Origin: JBKQVT01 sp963727245
GTDB lineage: Bacteria; Planctomycetota; Planctomycetia; Pirellulales; Thermoguttaceae
DNA length: 64,000 nt
NCBI GenBank assembly: GCA_963727245.1
Contig: CAVSFO010000009.1
Location: 620,001 to 684,000, forward strand
Reading direction: 5' to 3'
In this document: positions 17,887 to 27,942 of the stretch, in pieces
How the letters are laid out: each line of letters begins with the position of its first letter
Position numbering within the stretch: position 1 is the first letter of the stretch
The notes under the pieces: generated by a model
Database searches by the model: none
What the model was told of the DNA's origin: nothing
What the model saw: only the letters and a program-made list of their open reading frames with translations
Position numbers and translations under genes: made by a program

Positions 17887-17925
17887 GGCCGCACCTCGTT
17901 ACGACGGCGGGGTGCGGCCTTTTTT
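17887..17925 (+). terminator. Rho-independent terminator
   Basis: Perfect 9-bp stem ggccgcacc/ggtgcggcc with a 15-nt loop followed directly by six T. It would end transcription from the CPxTG gene about 170 bp upstream. Confidence 0.75.
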
Positions 17926-18078
17926 CAAAGGGGGAAGGGGGAAGGCGGAAGGGGGAAGGCGGAAGGGGGAAGGGGGAGGGCGGAAGGAAAGGATAAAGGA
18001 TGAAGGATAAAGGATGAAGAATGGGTGGCACATCGCCGCGGCTAACTTTTCATCCTTCCGCCTTCCCCCTTCCGCCTT
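17926..18078. repeat. Purine/pyrimidine simple-sequence tract
   Basis: Tandem ggggaaggcggaa units, then ggataaaggatgaa units, and in inverted orientation ccttccgccttcccc just before the stop of the UVR gene. No ORF. The same GGCGGAAG tract borders several genes here. Confidence 0.6.
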
Positions 18079-18822
18079 TCAGGAGGGCTTGTGCTTTTGG
18101 CGGGCGATCTCGTCGCGGAGCCGCGCGGCACGCTCGTACTCCTCGGCCGCCACCGCCTCGGAAAGCTGCTCCGCCAGCGACGGCCCCAGCTTGTATTCCT
18201 TGCGGAGCGAATCCTTGAGCTCCACGAGCTGGTTGACCAATTCGTTGTCCTCGAGCCGATCGGCGTCTTCGAACCCGGCGAGGACCTCGCGGAGCGTGGC
18301 CAGCCCGGCGTCGAGCTCTTCGACCGCCGCCTCCGGTCCCGAACGCTCCAGGGCCGTCATGGCGGCCGCCTGCGTGCGATGGAATTGGACAAACGGCCGC
18401 TGCCGCTCGTGCGAGACGGTCCAGGGCGTCTCGGGTGAATGGGCGACCACGAAGTCCATCAGCGCCAGGGTATGGTCGGCGTCGGCCACCGCCCGCTCGA
18501 ACTCCCGCAACGCCAGGCAGCAGATCCGCCGGTGGTAGAACTGGATGAACTCGCGGTCGATCTCGAAGCGTTGCTCGTCGCTCAGCGCCAGCGGCTTGCC
18601 CGTGGCGGCCGCCTGCCGCCGCAGCCAGTCGAGGTAGGTGGCCATGCCGTGGGGCTTTTCGCCGTCCGGCCGGCCCGTGAGTTCCATTTGCAGCACGCCC
18701 ATCTCGATCCGCATTTGCACCAATTGGCGGCCGTCGTGGGCCAGGATCAGCCGGGCGGCGATCGCGCCCGGCTGGTAGGGCCACTCCCGGAAAATGAAGT
18801 CGATATCGTCGTGCTCGGACAT
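18079..18822 (-). CDS. UvrB/UvrC (UVR)-motif protein
   Basis: 247 aa from ATG 18822 (MSEHDDIDFIFREWPYQPG). A longer reading from 18912 would translate a P4 repeat fragment (GDRPDFRVAK), so I reject it. The N-terminal half is conserved-looking (IAARLILAHDGRQLVQMRIEMGVLQMELTGRPDG) with no known enzyme motif. The C-terminus LAEQLSEAVAAEEYERAARLRDEIARQ is a UVR motif, the helical hairpin used for protein contacts by UvrB, UvrC, McsA and ClpC. Function unknown; a regulator or adaptor is more likely than excision repair. Confidence 0.7.
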   Translation of the reverse strand: MSEHDDIDFIFREWPYQPGAIAARLILAHDGRQLVQMRIEMGVLQMELTGRPDGEKPHGMATYLDWLRRQAAATGKPLALSDEQRFEIDREFIQFYHRRICCLALREFERAVADADHTLALMDFVVAHSPETPWTVSHERQRPFVQFHRTQAAAMTALERSGPEAAVEELDAGLATLREVLAGFEDADRLEDNELVNQLVELKDSLRKEYKLGPSLAEQLSEAVAAEEYERAARLRDEIARQKHKPS

Positions 18823-18857
18823 GAAACCTGGTGGGTCTTCCGAGGGGGGCGGCCCCA

Positions 18858-18888
18858 GCTTCGCCACGCGAAAATCGGGACGGTCCCC
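18858..18888. repeat. Partial P4 palindrome
   Basis: Contains cacgcgaaaatcgggacggtcccc, one arm of P4, just upstream of the UVR-motif gene start. Confidence 0.6.
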
Positions 18889-18965
18889 CAGCCGGACGCC
18901 CATTATAAGCAACTGCCCGGCCGAGCACCACGGGCGAATCGTCCACAGGCCGGACCGTCAAGCGA

Positions 18966-19050
18966 GGTAGCCGCGGATACACGCCGATCAGCGCAGATGA
19001 TCCATTTCGTTCCCATCCGCGCCTATTGGCGTCCATCCGCGGCCGTTGCG
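18966..19050. repeat. Dispersed ATCCGCG-type repeat
   Basis: Short alternating motifs cagcgcagatgatcc, catccgcgcctattggcg and catccgcggcc form overlapping small palindromes between arfB and the UVR gene. No ORF. Confidence 0.45.
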
Positions 19051-19097
19051 TGTTTCTTCCCGCGTGCCCCCAGCAGATGCACCCCTGGTCGCGCTGT

Positions 19098-19524
19098 TTA
19101 CCCATCCCAGGGGGTGCCCGGCCGCCGCCGCTCTTTGGCCCGCGAGCGCTGCCGCTTCGTATCCAGCCGCCGTTGGACCGAGCCCCGGGTAGGCCGGGTG
19201 GGGCGTCTCCTTCGCACAGGCTTTGCCGCCTCCGCCACTACGCGCCCGGAGCTTTTCCAGGCAATCGGCCACGTTGCGGCCCGCATCGCGGAAGCGCTGG
19301 CTGGTAACCAACAGATCGCCCGTGGCCGTCAATCGCGGGCCGATCTTTTCCAGCAGCCGCGTCCGCACCGGCCCCGGGAGGCTGAGGCTCTGGAGCACCG
19401 GCCAGCGCAAGGTGGCCTTGCTGCTGACCTTGTTGACGTTTTGTCCGCCCGGCCCGCCGCTGCGGGCGAAGGTGAACTGGAATTCCCGCAGGGGGATGCG
19501 AAGCTGTGGGGAAATGATAAGCAT
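19098..19524 (-). CDS. arfB: Alternative ribosome-rescue factor ArfB/YaeJ (one frameshift)
   Basis: Reconstructed ~142 aa, normal length. A release-factor-like GGQ domain: FARSGGPGGQNVNKVSSKATLRW (GGQ at residues 26-28), then LLVTSQRFRDAGRNVADCLEKL. The frame changes near 19245, and the basic tail that inserts in the empty mRNA channel follows: VVAEAAKPVRRRRPTRPTRGSVQRR...KRQRSRAKERRR. ArfB hydrolyses peptidyl-tRNA on ribosomes stalled without a stop codon. Stand-alone gene. Confidence 0.85.
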
Positions 19525-19556
19525 GGGAAGCAGGGGTTAGGGATTAGGAGTTCGGC

Positions 19557-19581
19557 GAGCCGGAGGCGTGAGCCTCCGGAT
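19557..19581. repeat. Palindromic repeat P1
   Basis: gagccggaggc-gtga-gcctccggat. Upstream of arfB. Confidence 0.75.
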
Positions 19582-19700
19582 AACGTTGGGGCCGGGGGCC
19601 GGGGGCCGGTTTACGGAACCGCACGCCGCCGCCATTACCGCGCCCCAATCGATGTGACTTTGCCGCTGCCGACACGCGCCCGGGGTGGCCGCCAAACTGA

Positions 19701-19910
19701 TTATGTCGAAGCCGATCCGGCTCCGCCACCCCCTCCCGTCGACTCGATCCCGTAGACGGCCGTGATCGTGTGGCGGCCCGGGGCGAGCGCCGATGTGCTG
19801 AGAGTCCAATCGCCGCCCCCGCAGCAATAGCCCGGGCCGAGGTCCGTCGAGCCGTCGTAAAACTCCACGCGCCCGGTGGGCGGGCCGTAGCCCGGTGTTG
19901 CGTCAATCAT
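19701..19910 (-). pseudogene. Remnant of an Ig-like (Big-type) repeat domain
   Basis: 69 codons: PPTGRVEFYDGSTDLG...GDWTLSTSALAPGRHTITAVYGIES, then a Gly/Ala tail. This is the second half of the Ig-like repeat common in bacterial adhesins (GTVTFYDG...LSTSALAVGTHSITAVY). A whole domain and a signal sequence are missing, so it is probably a fragment of a larger surface protein, or the continuation of the gene just upstream after a further frameshift. Confidence 0.5.
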
Positions 19911-19914
19911 GGCG

Positions 19915-20645
19915 TCATGGGAGCGGTCGCTCTCCCCTTCCCGCCTGCGGCCCAGCGGGCGGCGATTGCCCGCCGGAAGGGCCGTTGGCGTCGTCCAAAG
20001 TAAGCAGCTTCCGAATGTCGGCCGCCGTCGCCCCCGCGGGAACTTCATGGAAGAAGAGGTCGTTCGCCAGGTAAAAAGTGCCGCCGTGAATAACCCGTAC
20101 GGCCTCGTCAACGGTGAGATCGCGGGGCTCCGACCACTTAATATCCGATTCGGGAAACTCAATCAGCAGAATCTTATCTCGACGCGAGGCGGCGCCCCCC
20201 CAGGGCTGCCCGCTGACCACGCCGTCCCGGGCCCAACCACAGCGACGTAATTTGTGATAGACCCGTCCCCGCCCGCGGAGGCCGGGGACCGGTAATCTGG
20301 CGGCATTTCATTCAAAAGCAGGCGGTTGCGCGGGCTGTCCCACGGCTCATCAAAACGATAACGGTGGTAGAGATCCAGTTCCTCAAGGTAAGGCAACAAC
20401 AGAACGCGCCAACTGCACGTCGGTCCGCCGCTCTTATCCTGACCGCGGGCCGGCGGGAGGGAATGGTGGGTCCAACAGTAACTGTTGAGCGCGCAGCCGA
20501 AGAACGAGAATTGACCAACCCGCCGCATCCTTGAGTAGTCCCGGACAAGGGGGATCGCGACAACGCCGGCAATCGTCGCAATCACCACGGCAATCGCCGC
20601 AGCTACGAGCCAAGCCCCGCCCCGAACGAAAGCCCCGCGTTTCAT
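19915..20645 (-). CDS. DUF1559 (SBP_bac_10)-type protein (one frameshift)
   Basis: Reconstructed ~243 aa from ATG 20645. One N-terminal TM helix (LVAAAIAVVIATIAGVVAIPLV), then the DUF1559 core: NSYCWTHHSLPPA, TCSWRVLLLPYLEELDLYHRYRFDEPWDSPRNRLLLNEMPPDYRSP and ITNYVAVVGPGTAW. After a frame change near 20212 it continues DKILLIEFPESDIKWSEPRDLTVDEA. DUF1559 proteins are greatly expanded in planctomycetes and usually start with a pseudopilin-like helix; this one lacks the classic GFTLVE cleavage motif. Function unknown; extracytoplasmic. Confidence 0.75.
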
Positions 20646-20905
20646 AGGCCGCCCCCTGTCAAACCGTTCCCGACGTACGCAAAACAACCTCGGGCCATTA
20701 AAACGGGCCATCACTGATTATTGGACGCTTTTCGCGCCCAGAGCCCGGGAAACCTCGAAACAGACTATGCGGAAGCCAACCCCAGTGCGCTGCCGTTCGG
20801 CTCCGCCCATGGCCGGAGTTGCTCCTGGCGTGCGGTTACATTATTGCCCCTTGCCCATTTCACCACAATCATGGTCTCCGGGCGCCGGCGCGTGGCCGCA
20901 ACGTT

Positions 20906-20930
20906 ATCCGGAGGCTCGCGCCTCCGGCTC
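20906..20930. repeat. Palindromic repeat P1
   Basis: ATCCGGAGGC / GCCTCCGGCTC with tcgc centre, 10 bp from the 3' end of the TIM-barrel gene. Confidence 0.8.
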
Positions 20931-20940
20931 GTCGGGACTC

Positions 20941-21757
20941 CTAATCCCCAATCCCACCCACCAGCCGGGCGAAAGCGGTCTTGGCGTGCTCCAGCAGCGA
21001 TTGGTAGTCGGTCGGCTCGATCTCCTCGCCGAGCAACTCGACGTCGTAATAGCCGTCGTAGCCGGCGGCCTTCAGCGCGGCCACGATTTCCGGCAGCGGA
21101 ATCACCCCTTCGCCCAGCCGGCAGCGATTCTGCTCGCCACAGGGGGCACGCTTGGCGTCGCCCAACTGCACGATGGCCACTTGGGAGGCAAATTGCGGGA
21201 ATCCGCGCGACGATGCCGGCCTCTTGGCCCAAGTGATAGGTGTCGAAGACCATTTTGACCTGCGGACTGGCCATCACGTCCAAGAGGGCCAAGGTTTCGT
21301 CGAGACTGGTCAGGAAGGTCCAATTCTCGGCGCAACCGGGGTGCATGGGCTCCAGGGCCATGGTCACGCCCAACTCGGCGGCCTGGGGCAGCAACTCCTT
21401 CAGGGCGCTGAGAATGAGTCGCCGGGCATGATTGAAGGTATGGCCCGCCCGGGCCCCGCTGTAGACCACCAGGCAGGCGGTGCCCACCGCGGCGGCGGTG
21501 CGGAGGGCCTCGGCGGCATCCTCGACGCTTTCGCGGTAACTGCGTCCGTCGCTGCCGGTAAAGCCCCCCGCCCACAACAGGTGGGAGACCTTCAGGCCGC
21601 TGCGTCCGAGCAGCTCCAGGCCGCGGGCCTGACCGCAATCGGAGAGTTTTGGCCGCCAGACCCCAATGGCGGGGATGCCGGCGGCGGCGTAATGGGCCAC
21701 GTCCTCCTCGAACGACCAGCGGAAGGTGGTCGTTTCGTTCATCGACAGTTCAGCCAT
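20941..21757 (-). CDS. Sugar phosphate isomerase/epimerase family, TIM barrel (one frameshift)
   Basis: Reconstructed ~272 aa from MAELSMNETTTF (21757); ATG 21742 is an alternative. Xylose-isomerase-like barrel: ETTTFRWSFEEDVAHYAAAGIPAIGVWR, VSHLLWAGGFTG, LGVTMALEPMHPGCAENWTFL (first metal Glu) and VKMVFDTYHLGQE (metal Asp/His). After a frame change near 21200: FPQFASQVAIVQLGDAKR, GEGVIPLPEIVAALKAAGYDGYYDVELLGEE (last metal Glu). The metal ligands seen indicate an active isomerase or epimerase; the substrate cannot be named. Stand-alone. Confidence 0.8.
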
Positions 21758-21943
21758 GCCTGCTGCTCCCCCGGCTGGGGCCATGGGGTGCCAGCCGCTT
21801 GCCGGACCCGCTGGGCCGTGCCTTGCCTAGGATTCAGAACAGTATGGAGAATCGGGCAATTTCTGTAAAGGTGAACCCCGCGCACGCGGAAGGACGACGA
21901 TTGATATTGACCCATCCCTCGCCGGCGGTGAAACTACCAGCCC

Positions 21944-23134
21944 ATGCGCATCCTTACCCGCTACGTGCTGAGCGAGCTGCTGAAGGTCTTCCTGATCTCG
22001 CTCACCGGCCTGACGACGCTGCTGGTCGTGGTGGTGATGATTCAAGAGGCCCTCAAAGAGGACCTGCCGCTGGCGCAGACTTTGCAGATCATTCCCTATG
22101 CGCTGCCCGAATCGCTGCGGATGACGGTGCCGGTGACGCTGTTGCTGGCCTGTACGACCGTCTACTCGCGGATGTCGGGGGCCAACGAGGTGGTGGCGGC
22201 CAAGGCCCTGGGCATCTCGCCCATGATCCTGTTCTGGCCGGCATTGGGCTTGGCCGCGGCGCTGAGCCTGGTCACCGTCTGGCTCAACGACGTGGCGGTT
22301 TCCTGGGGGCGCACCGGCATGCAGCAGGTGGCCGTCGACTCGGTCGGCGACATCATCTACAGCGTGCTCCGCGCACAACACCGCTACAGTTCCCCCCTGG
22401 TCGCCATCAACGTCAAAGGAGTGGACGGGCGCCGCCTGCTGCGGCCGACGGTCTCGGTGCAAGGCCGGGGCAATTCCCCCGGCGTAACCATTATCGCGGA
22501 CTGGGCCGAACTCCAGTCGGACAACACCGAGGGCATGTTGAAGATGTTCCTCCACAAGGGGACGATCGACATGGCGGGCAAGGTAACCGGCCAGTTTCCC
22601 GATACTTACGAGCAAGACATCCCCTTGGTCGATGCCTCGCGGGCCAACAACGTGGGCAGTCGCCCGCCGTCCTGGCTCGCCATGCGGGTGATCCCGGGGG
22701 AAGTCGTCAAGCAGCAGGCGAAGATCGCGCGGTGCGACCAGGAAATGGCCGTCCAAGCCGCCTACGAGATGCTTTGCGGCGATTTTGACCAGCTCACCGG
22801 CCCGAAGTGGGAGGACAACTTCGCCGAACGCTCGGCGGAGCAGGGGCTCCTCTACCGATTGCTGACCGAGCCCCATCGGCGTTGGTCGGCCGGCTTCAGT
22901 TGTCTTTGCTTTGCCTGGGTGGGCGTGCCGATCGCCATCCGGCTTCGCAACCGCGACTTCCTCACCAGTTTCTTCCTCTGCTTTCTCCCCATTCTGGTGG
23001 TCTACTATCCGTTGCTGATGTTCGGCGTCCATGGGACGAAGGGCGGCACGATCCCGCCCTGCTCGGTATGGGTCGGCAACGTGCTCTTGGCGATCTGGGG
23101 GGCATGGGTATTGCGGAAGGTTATCCGCTATTAG
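21944..23134 (+). CDS. LptF/LptG family permease
   Basis: 396 aa. Starts MRILTRYVLSELLKVFLISL, the hallmark N-terminus of LptF/G. TM helices lie at ~12-32, ~58-75 (LRMTVPVTLLLACTTVY), ~95-115, ~320-345, ~345-365 and ~370-388, with a long periplasmic beta-jellyroll insertion between (residues ~125-300). With LptB it moves LPS from the inner membrane to the Lpt bridge. The second permease and LptB are not in this window. Agrees with kdsA in indicating LPS. Confidence 0.85.
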   Translation: MRILTRYVLSELLKVFLISLTGLTTLLVVVVMIQEALKEDLPLAQTLQIIPYALPESLRMTVPVTLLLACTTVYSRMSGANEVVAAKALGISPMILFWPALGLAAALSLVTVWLNDVAVSWGRTGMQQVAVDSVGDIIYSVLRAQHRYSSPLVAINVKGVDGRRLLRPTVSVQGRGNSPGVTIIADWAELQSDNTEGMLKMFLHKGTIDMAGKVTGQFPDTYEQDIPLVDASRANNVGSRPPSWLAMRVIPGEVVKQQAKIARCDQEMAVQAAYEMLCGDFDQLTGPKWEDNFAERSAEQGLLYRLLTEPHRRWSAGFSCLCFAWVGVPIAIRLRNRDFLTSFFLCFLPILVVYYPLLMFGVHGTKGGTIPPCSVWVGNVLLAIWGAWVLRKVIRY

Positions 23135-23490
23135 AGGGCGGACGGCGCCGGCGGCCGTGCAGAGCGGCCCTTCTCATTTATCTCTTATCTCTCCGTCTTT
23201 CACGCAGGCGGGAACGGTGCCATCTTCCTGCGATGCTGTTTCGGCGTGTGGGGGAGAGTGCGTTCGAGGCTGAAAGCGTCTTTTCCGCCTGGAACAATCG
23301 TTCTATTCAACCCACCTTACCCAATTCTGTTTTAACTCGTGCTGGGATTTATCGTTTTTTTCGGTAAGGTTTGCCTTTCTTACTCAACTGTTGCGACCGG
23401 CACGTCCGATACTATCGTCACGCTCAGTTCACAGAGGCTCCGCGCGAGGGCTCTGGGACGCAATTTGAACTCAGGTCGAGGGTAAGAATA
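23135..23490. other. Intergenic region upstream of the BBP7 gene
   Basis: 356 bp without an ORF I would defend. AT content is raised at 23160-23200 and 23300-23370 (tttatcgttttttcgg). A weak promoter-like pair TTGCGA...TATCGT at about 23391-23418 is the best candidate for driving the downstream gene. Confidence 0.4.
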
Positions 23491-24585
23491 ATGTGGCCGA
23501 AACGCATCACCTTAGGGTTGGCTGGTTTGGCGTGCCTGTTGTTGACAGGAGGAGCTGCCTTCGCTCAAGAAGGGGTGCGGGACTTGCCGGCCCTGCAACT
23601 ATTCGAGCCCGCCGACTGTCGGCCGTATGACGGCTGGGACGCGCCGAAGGAAGGTTTCTTCTTCTCGTTTGACGGCATCTTCTGGACGATTTCGGCGCCG
23701 AAGAAGGCCCCGGTCGGCGTCCCCGGGGGAACGACCGATGTACCCCCGTTCGAAACCAACTCGTTTGACACCGGTGACTTCCGTGCCAAGGAGGTGCAGG
23801 GCGACGAGATGGAATTCGGCTACACCGGCGAGCACCACGGCTTCTTGGTCGACACCTACGAGCTCAACTGCCAGACACAGATCATTTTCGGCAACTATGT
23901 CAGCGTGATCTTTCAGGAGCATCTCTTTCCACTCCCGATCGGAAATGTGGCGGCGGAGTTCTTACACCTGACGATCAGCGATCGCGTCGAGACCTCCGGT
24001 GTGGAGGCGTTGTATACCTATCGCCAGCACCAGTTTGAGCGCGGGGGCCAGTTGGAGTGGATGTTTGGTGGCCGCTGGGTGTGGTTTCAGGACGAATTCA
24101 ACATGTTCGGCCAGGGGAGTCTGCGGGTAGCCTCACCCCGGTCAGCACCGAATGCGACACCACGGCGCGGAACCAGATCGCGGGGCCTGAAATCGGCGCG
24201 CGATATTACCAGCAGTTCGGCCGCCTGGCCGTGTCCGCCGACGGCCGCTTCATGGCCGGCATCAACAGCCAGGACATTCGCCAGTACGGAATGTTTAACG
24301 GCGACTTACGGCCTTTCCCCCATCCTCTTTCCGGCCCAGGCCTTCGCCAGTTCGGACCACAAGACGACGTTCACGCCCCTGGCCGAACTCAAGCTGGAGG
24401 GCCACCTGCAGTTGACGCGGCTGCTCGCGCTCAAGGTCGGCTGGACCGGCATTTACATGGGCGGGATCGCCCGCACGGCGGACATGGTGAACTACACCGT
24501 GCCCCAGATGAGCATCAACAGCGCGAACAACCACCAAACGGTCTTCATGCAAGGCGTCAACGTCGGCCTGGAACTGAACCGCTAG
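23491..24585 (+). CDS. BBP7-family outer-membrane beta-barrel protein (two frameshifts)
   Basis: Reconstructed ~365 aa from ATG 23491, where the signal peptide starts (MWPKRITLGLAGLACLLLTGGAAFAQ); ORF upstream of this is not credible. BBP7 features: EGFFFSFDGIFWTI, EFGYTGEHHGFLVDTYEL, GGQLEWMFGGRWVWFQDEFNMFG. After a shift near 24125: IAGPEIGARYYQQFGRLAVSADGRFMAGINSQDIRQYG. After another near 24312: LAELKLEGHLQLTRLLALKVGWTGIYMGGIARTADMVNYTVP and an end of VGLELNR. BBP7 proteins are planctomycete-specific predicted outer-membrane barrels of unknown function. The stop overlaps the convergent gene by 4 bp. Confidence 0.8.
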   Translation: MWPKRITLGLAGLACLLLTGGAAFAQEGVRDLPALQLFEPADCRPYDGWDAPKEGFFFSFDGIFWTISAPKKAPVGVPGGTTDVPPFETNSFDTGDFRAKEVQGDEMEFGYTGEHHGFLVDTYELNCQTQIIFGNYVSVIFQEHLFPLPIGNVAAEFLHLTISDRVETSGVEALYTYRQHQFERGGQLEWMFGGRWVWFQDEFNMFGQGSLRVASPRSAPNATPRRGTRSRGLKSARDITSSSAAWPCPPTAASWPASTARTFASTECLTATYGLSPILFPAQAFASSDHKTTFTPLAELKLEGHLQLTRLLALKVGWTGIYMGGIARTADMVNYTVPQMSINSANNHQTVFMQGVNVGLELNR

Positions 24586-27500
24586 GCGCCGACCGCACCG
24601 GGCTGCGGCACGTGGCCGGCTTGCGGCCGGCCGAGTTTTTCCAACTCTTCGGCCAGCACCGCGACGGTGGCGCGGATCTGCGCCTCGGTGTGCGTCGAGG
24701 TGATGAAGAAACGCAGCCGGGCGGCACTCTCCTCCACCGCCGGATGCAGAATCGGCTGCACGTTGATGCCGCGGGCCAACAGCGCCTGGGAAAGCCGCAA
24801 CGCCAGCAGCGAATTGCCCAGGATCAGCGGCACCACCGCCGTGCCCTGGCTGGTGCCCGTGTTCAGACCACGCGCCCGGCAGAGCGACAGGAACAGGCGG
24901 GCGTTCCCTTGCAGGCGGGCGACCCGCTCCGGCTGGGCTTCCAACAGCCGCAACGAGGCCAGCGCCGCGGCCGCCCCGGAGGGAGGCAGCCCCACGCTGA
25001 ACACGAAACCCGGGACCGTGTACTTCAGGTACTCGATCAATTCCTTGCTGCCGGCGATATAGCCGCCGCAACTCCCCAGCGTCTTGCTCATCGTTCCCAT
25101 CCAAACGTCAACGTCGCGGGGATCGACGCCGAAGTGCTCGCCGATGCCGCGTCCGCGCCGCCCCAGCACGCCCAGCGAATGCGCCTCGTCGATCATCAAC
25201 AGCGCCTTGTGACGCCGCTTGACCTCGATGAACCTGGGCAGATCGGGGACGTCGCCGTCCATGCTGTAGACGCCCTCGATGACCATCAGCACCCGGCGAT
25301 ACTCGTGCCGGAACTGCTCCAGCAGCCGGTCGGCGGCCTGATAGTCGTTGTGGGCGAAGGGCCGCCGCCGCGCCGGACAACAGGGCGCCTTGGATGATGC
25401 TGTTGTGCGCCAGGGCGTCGTGCAGGACCAGGTCGCTGGGCCCCACGAGGTGGCCGATGACGGTTTCATTGGTGGAGTGGCCGCCCACGAAGCTCAGGGC
25501 CGCCTCGGTCCCGAGGAAGCCGGCGATGGCCCGCTCCAACGCGCCGTGCAGGTCCTTCTCGCCCGAGGCCAGGCGGCTGGCCGACACGCTGGTGCCATAG
25601 CGGTCGATGGCCTCTTTGGCGGCCTTGGCGACGGCGGGGTCGCCCGACATGCCCACGTAATTGTAACTGGCGAAATTGATCAACTCGCGGCCGCCAATGA
25701 CCGTGCGATCGTTGGTGATGCCCTGGTGGACGCTGAAAAACGGATTGCCCAGACCCGGCGTGGCCAACAGGTCCAACCGCTTGCGGAGTTCGACGTATTC
25801 GGGAAAAAGCTCGAAGCGATAGGTCTCCGCCGGCGTCTCCGCGGCGCCCTGCGCCGTCCGCTGCCGCGGCTGGCCGCCGAGGTACTTCTCCACGGCGTCG
25901 ATGACGTGGCGGGCGGTCTCCAACTGCGGCAGGACTTCGGGCGGGAAGCGGCCGCCGAAGCGCTCCTCCAGCGAAGCGAGGATCTCCATCCGCTCCAAGG
26001 AATCCAGGCCGGTCTCGATGATGGGCGAATCGAGGGTCAAGCCCACGGCGCGTTCCTTGGCGACGCGCCGGATCTCGTCCAGCACCAGTTCCATGATCTT
26101 GCCCTTCTTCCCCACCATCCGGAAGCCGTTCTTTGACGTGGGGGGAGCCGCCTGGTCGGCCGGCTCCGGGGGCTCGGCCGCGACGTCGCCCGAGCGCCAG
26201 CGGCCGACCGCGTCCAGGGTGCCGCTGAGGTAGCCGCTGCGGCAGGCGTGCCGCTGGATCTTGCCGCTGGAAGTCTTGGGAATGGTCCCCGCCTTGACCA
26301 GCACGATGGCGTCCAGGTGCAGATCGTGGTCGGCCGCAACGGCGCGGCGAATGGCCTGGAAGACGGGGCCGAAATCGGCCTTCTTGTGCCGCTCCACCTC
26401 CTGCACCACGACCAGCTCCTCGCGGCCGTCCTTCTCGACGGTAAAGGCAGCCCCGCAGTCCCGCCGCAACCGCGGGTGGCTGTGTTGGACCGTCATTTCC
26501 ACGTCCTGGGGGTAATAGTTCACTCCGTGCACGATGATCAGGTCCTTCACCCGGCCGGTGACGAACAATTCGCCGTCCTCGATGAATCCCAGGTCGCCGG
26601 TCCGCAGGAACGGCCCTTCGCCGCTGTCCTTCAAGCAGGCGCGGAAGGTGGCCTCGCTGCCGGCCGGCTGCCGCCAATAACCCTGGGCGACACTCGGCCC
26701 GTGGACCCAGATCTCGCCGATCCGGCCCGGCGGGCAGGTCGTCAGCCGCTCGGGATCGGCAATGACGATCTTCTGGTCGGGCAGCGTCTCGCCGCAACCG
26801 ACCAGGGTGCGGGCCCCAATCGCGCCCAGCTCGGCGGGCACGGCCAGGCCGTTGGCCAGCGCCTGCGACTGGAAATCGCGCACCACGGGCAGGTTCGCGA
26901 CGTAGCCGCCGGAAACGATCAACGTGGCCTCGGCCAATCCGTAACAAGGATAAAACGCCTCGCGGCGAAAACCGCAGGGCGCGAAGGTCTCGGCAAACCG
27001 GTCGAGCGTCTCCGCACGCACCGGCTCGGCGCCGTTGAAGGCCACTTTCCACCGGCTCAGGTCCAGCGTCTTCCGCTGCTCGGCGGTGATCTTCTGCACG
27101 CACAAGTCATAGGCGAAGTTCGGCCCGCCGGCGGTCGTGGCGCCGAATCGCGAGATCGCCGACAACCAGCGAAACGGCTTTTGCAGGAAGGTCATCGGCG
27201 ACATGAGCACGTTGGTACGCCCCACGTACAGCGGCTGCAGGACGCCGCCGATCAGCCCCATGTCGTGATAACTGGGCAGCCAAAACACCCCGATGCACGA
27301 ACGCGTGTTCTCGAAGGCATGGGCGATCAACGCCGAATTGTGCACCAGGTTGGCATGGTTGAGGACGACTCCCTTGGGCGTGCCGGTCGATCCCGACGTG
27401 TATTGCAGGAAGGCCAGCGTGTCGCCGTGCAGATCGGGCAACTGCCACTGCTGATCGAGGCCCTCGGGCAGGTGACAGGTGTCCAGCCAGGACAGCTCCT

Positions 27501-27942
27501 TCAGGTGCGGCGTCTCGTCGATCAGGGCCTCGATGCGGCTCAGCACCGTGTCGGTCGTCAGCGCGACCTTGGCCTCGGCATCGTCGGCAATGGCCTGGAT
27601 CCGTTCCAGCGAACGGTTGCGGCGGGGCGGATAGACCGGCACCGCCACCACCCCCGCATACAGGCAGCCCAGGAAAGCCGTAATGAAGTCCAGCCCGGCC
27701 GGATAGAGCAGCAAGGCCCGCTCGCCCACCAGGTCCAGCGATTCCAGCCAGGCGCCGATGGCCCGCGCCCGGCGGTCCAGGTCCTCGTAAGTCAGTTGGA
27801 CCTGTTGCTGCTCGCCGTCGACCAGGTAGATGAAGGCGAGGTCCTTGGGCTGCCAGCGGGCCCGGTGCCGAACCACCTCGACCAGGGTGGAGGGGCCGAA
27901 GAAGGTGCCGGGCAGGTAATCCAGGTGTGTCAAGTGAGACAC
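24582..27942 (-). CDS. Fatty acyl-AMP ligase - acyl carrier protein - alpha-oxoamine synthase fusion (one frameshift)
   Basis: Reconstructed ~1120 aa. GTG 27942 is chosen because a GGAG lies 8 nt upstream; an earlier TTG adds a Gly/Val tail with no support. Residues 1-~600: FAAL adenylation domain (LQYTSGSTGTPKGVVLNHANL, WLPSYHDMGLIGGVLQPLY, CYGLAEATLIVSGGY, FLRTGDLGF, GKIQRHACR). Residues ~655-735: ACP with ETGLDSLERMEIL (Ser is the phosphopantetheine site). Residues ~750-end: PLP-dependent AONS/KAPA-synthase family (INFASYNYVGMSGDPAV, LMIDEAHSLGVLGRRGRG, MGTMSKTLGSCGGY with the PLP Lys). The frame changes near 25370. Predicted: activates a fatty acid, loads its own ACP, then decarboxylatively condenses it with an amino acid, as in sphingoid- or capnine-like lipid synthesis. 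Product unknown. Confidence 0.85.

Noticed and set aside
18079..18912. Longer start for the UVR-motif protein at 18912
   Set aside because: The extra 30 residues are a translated P4 repeat fragment.
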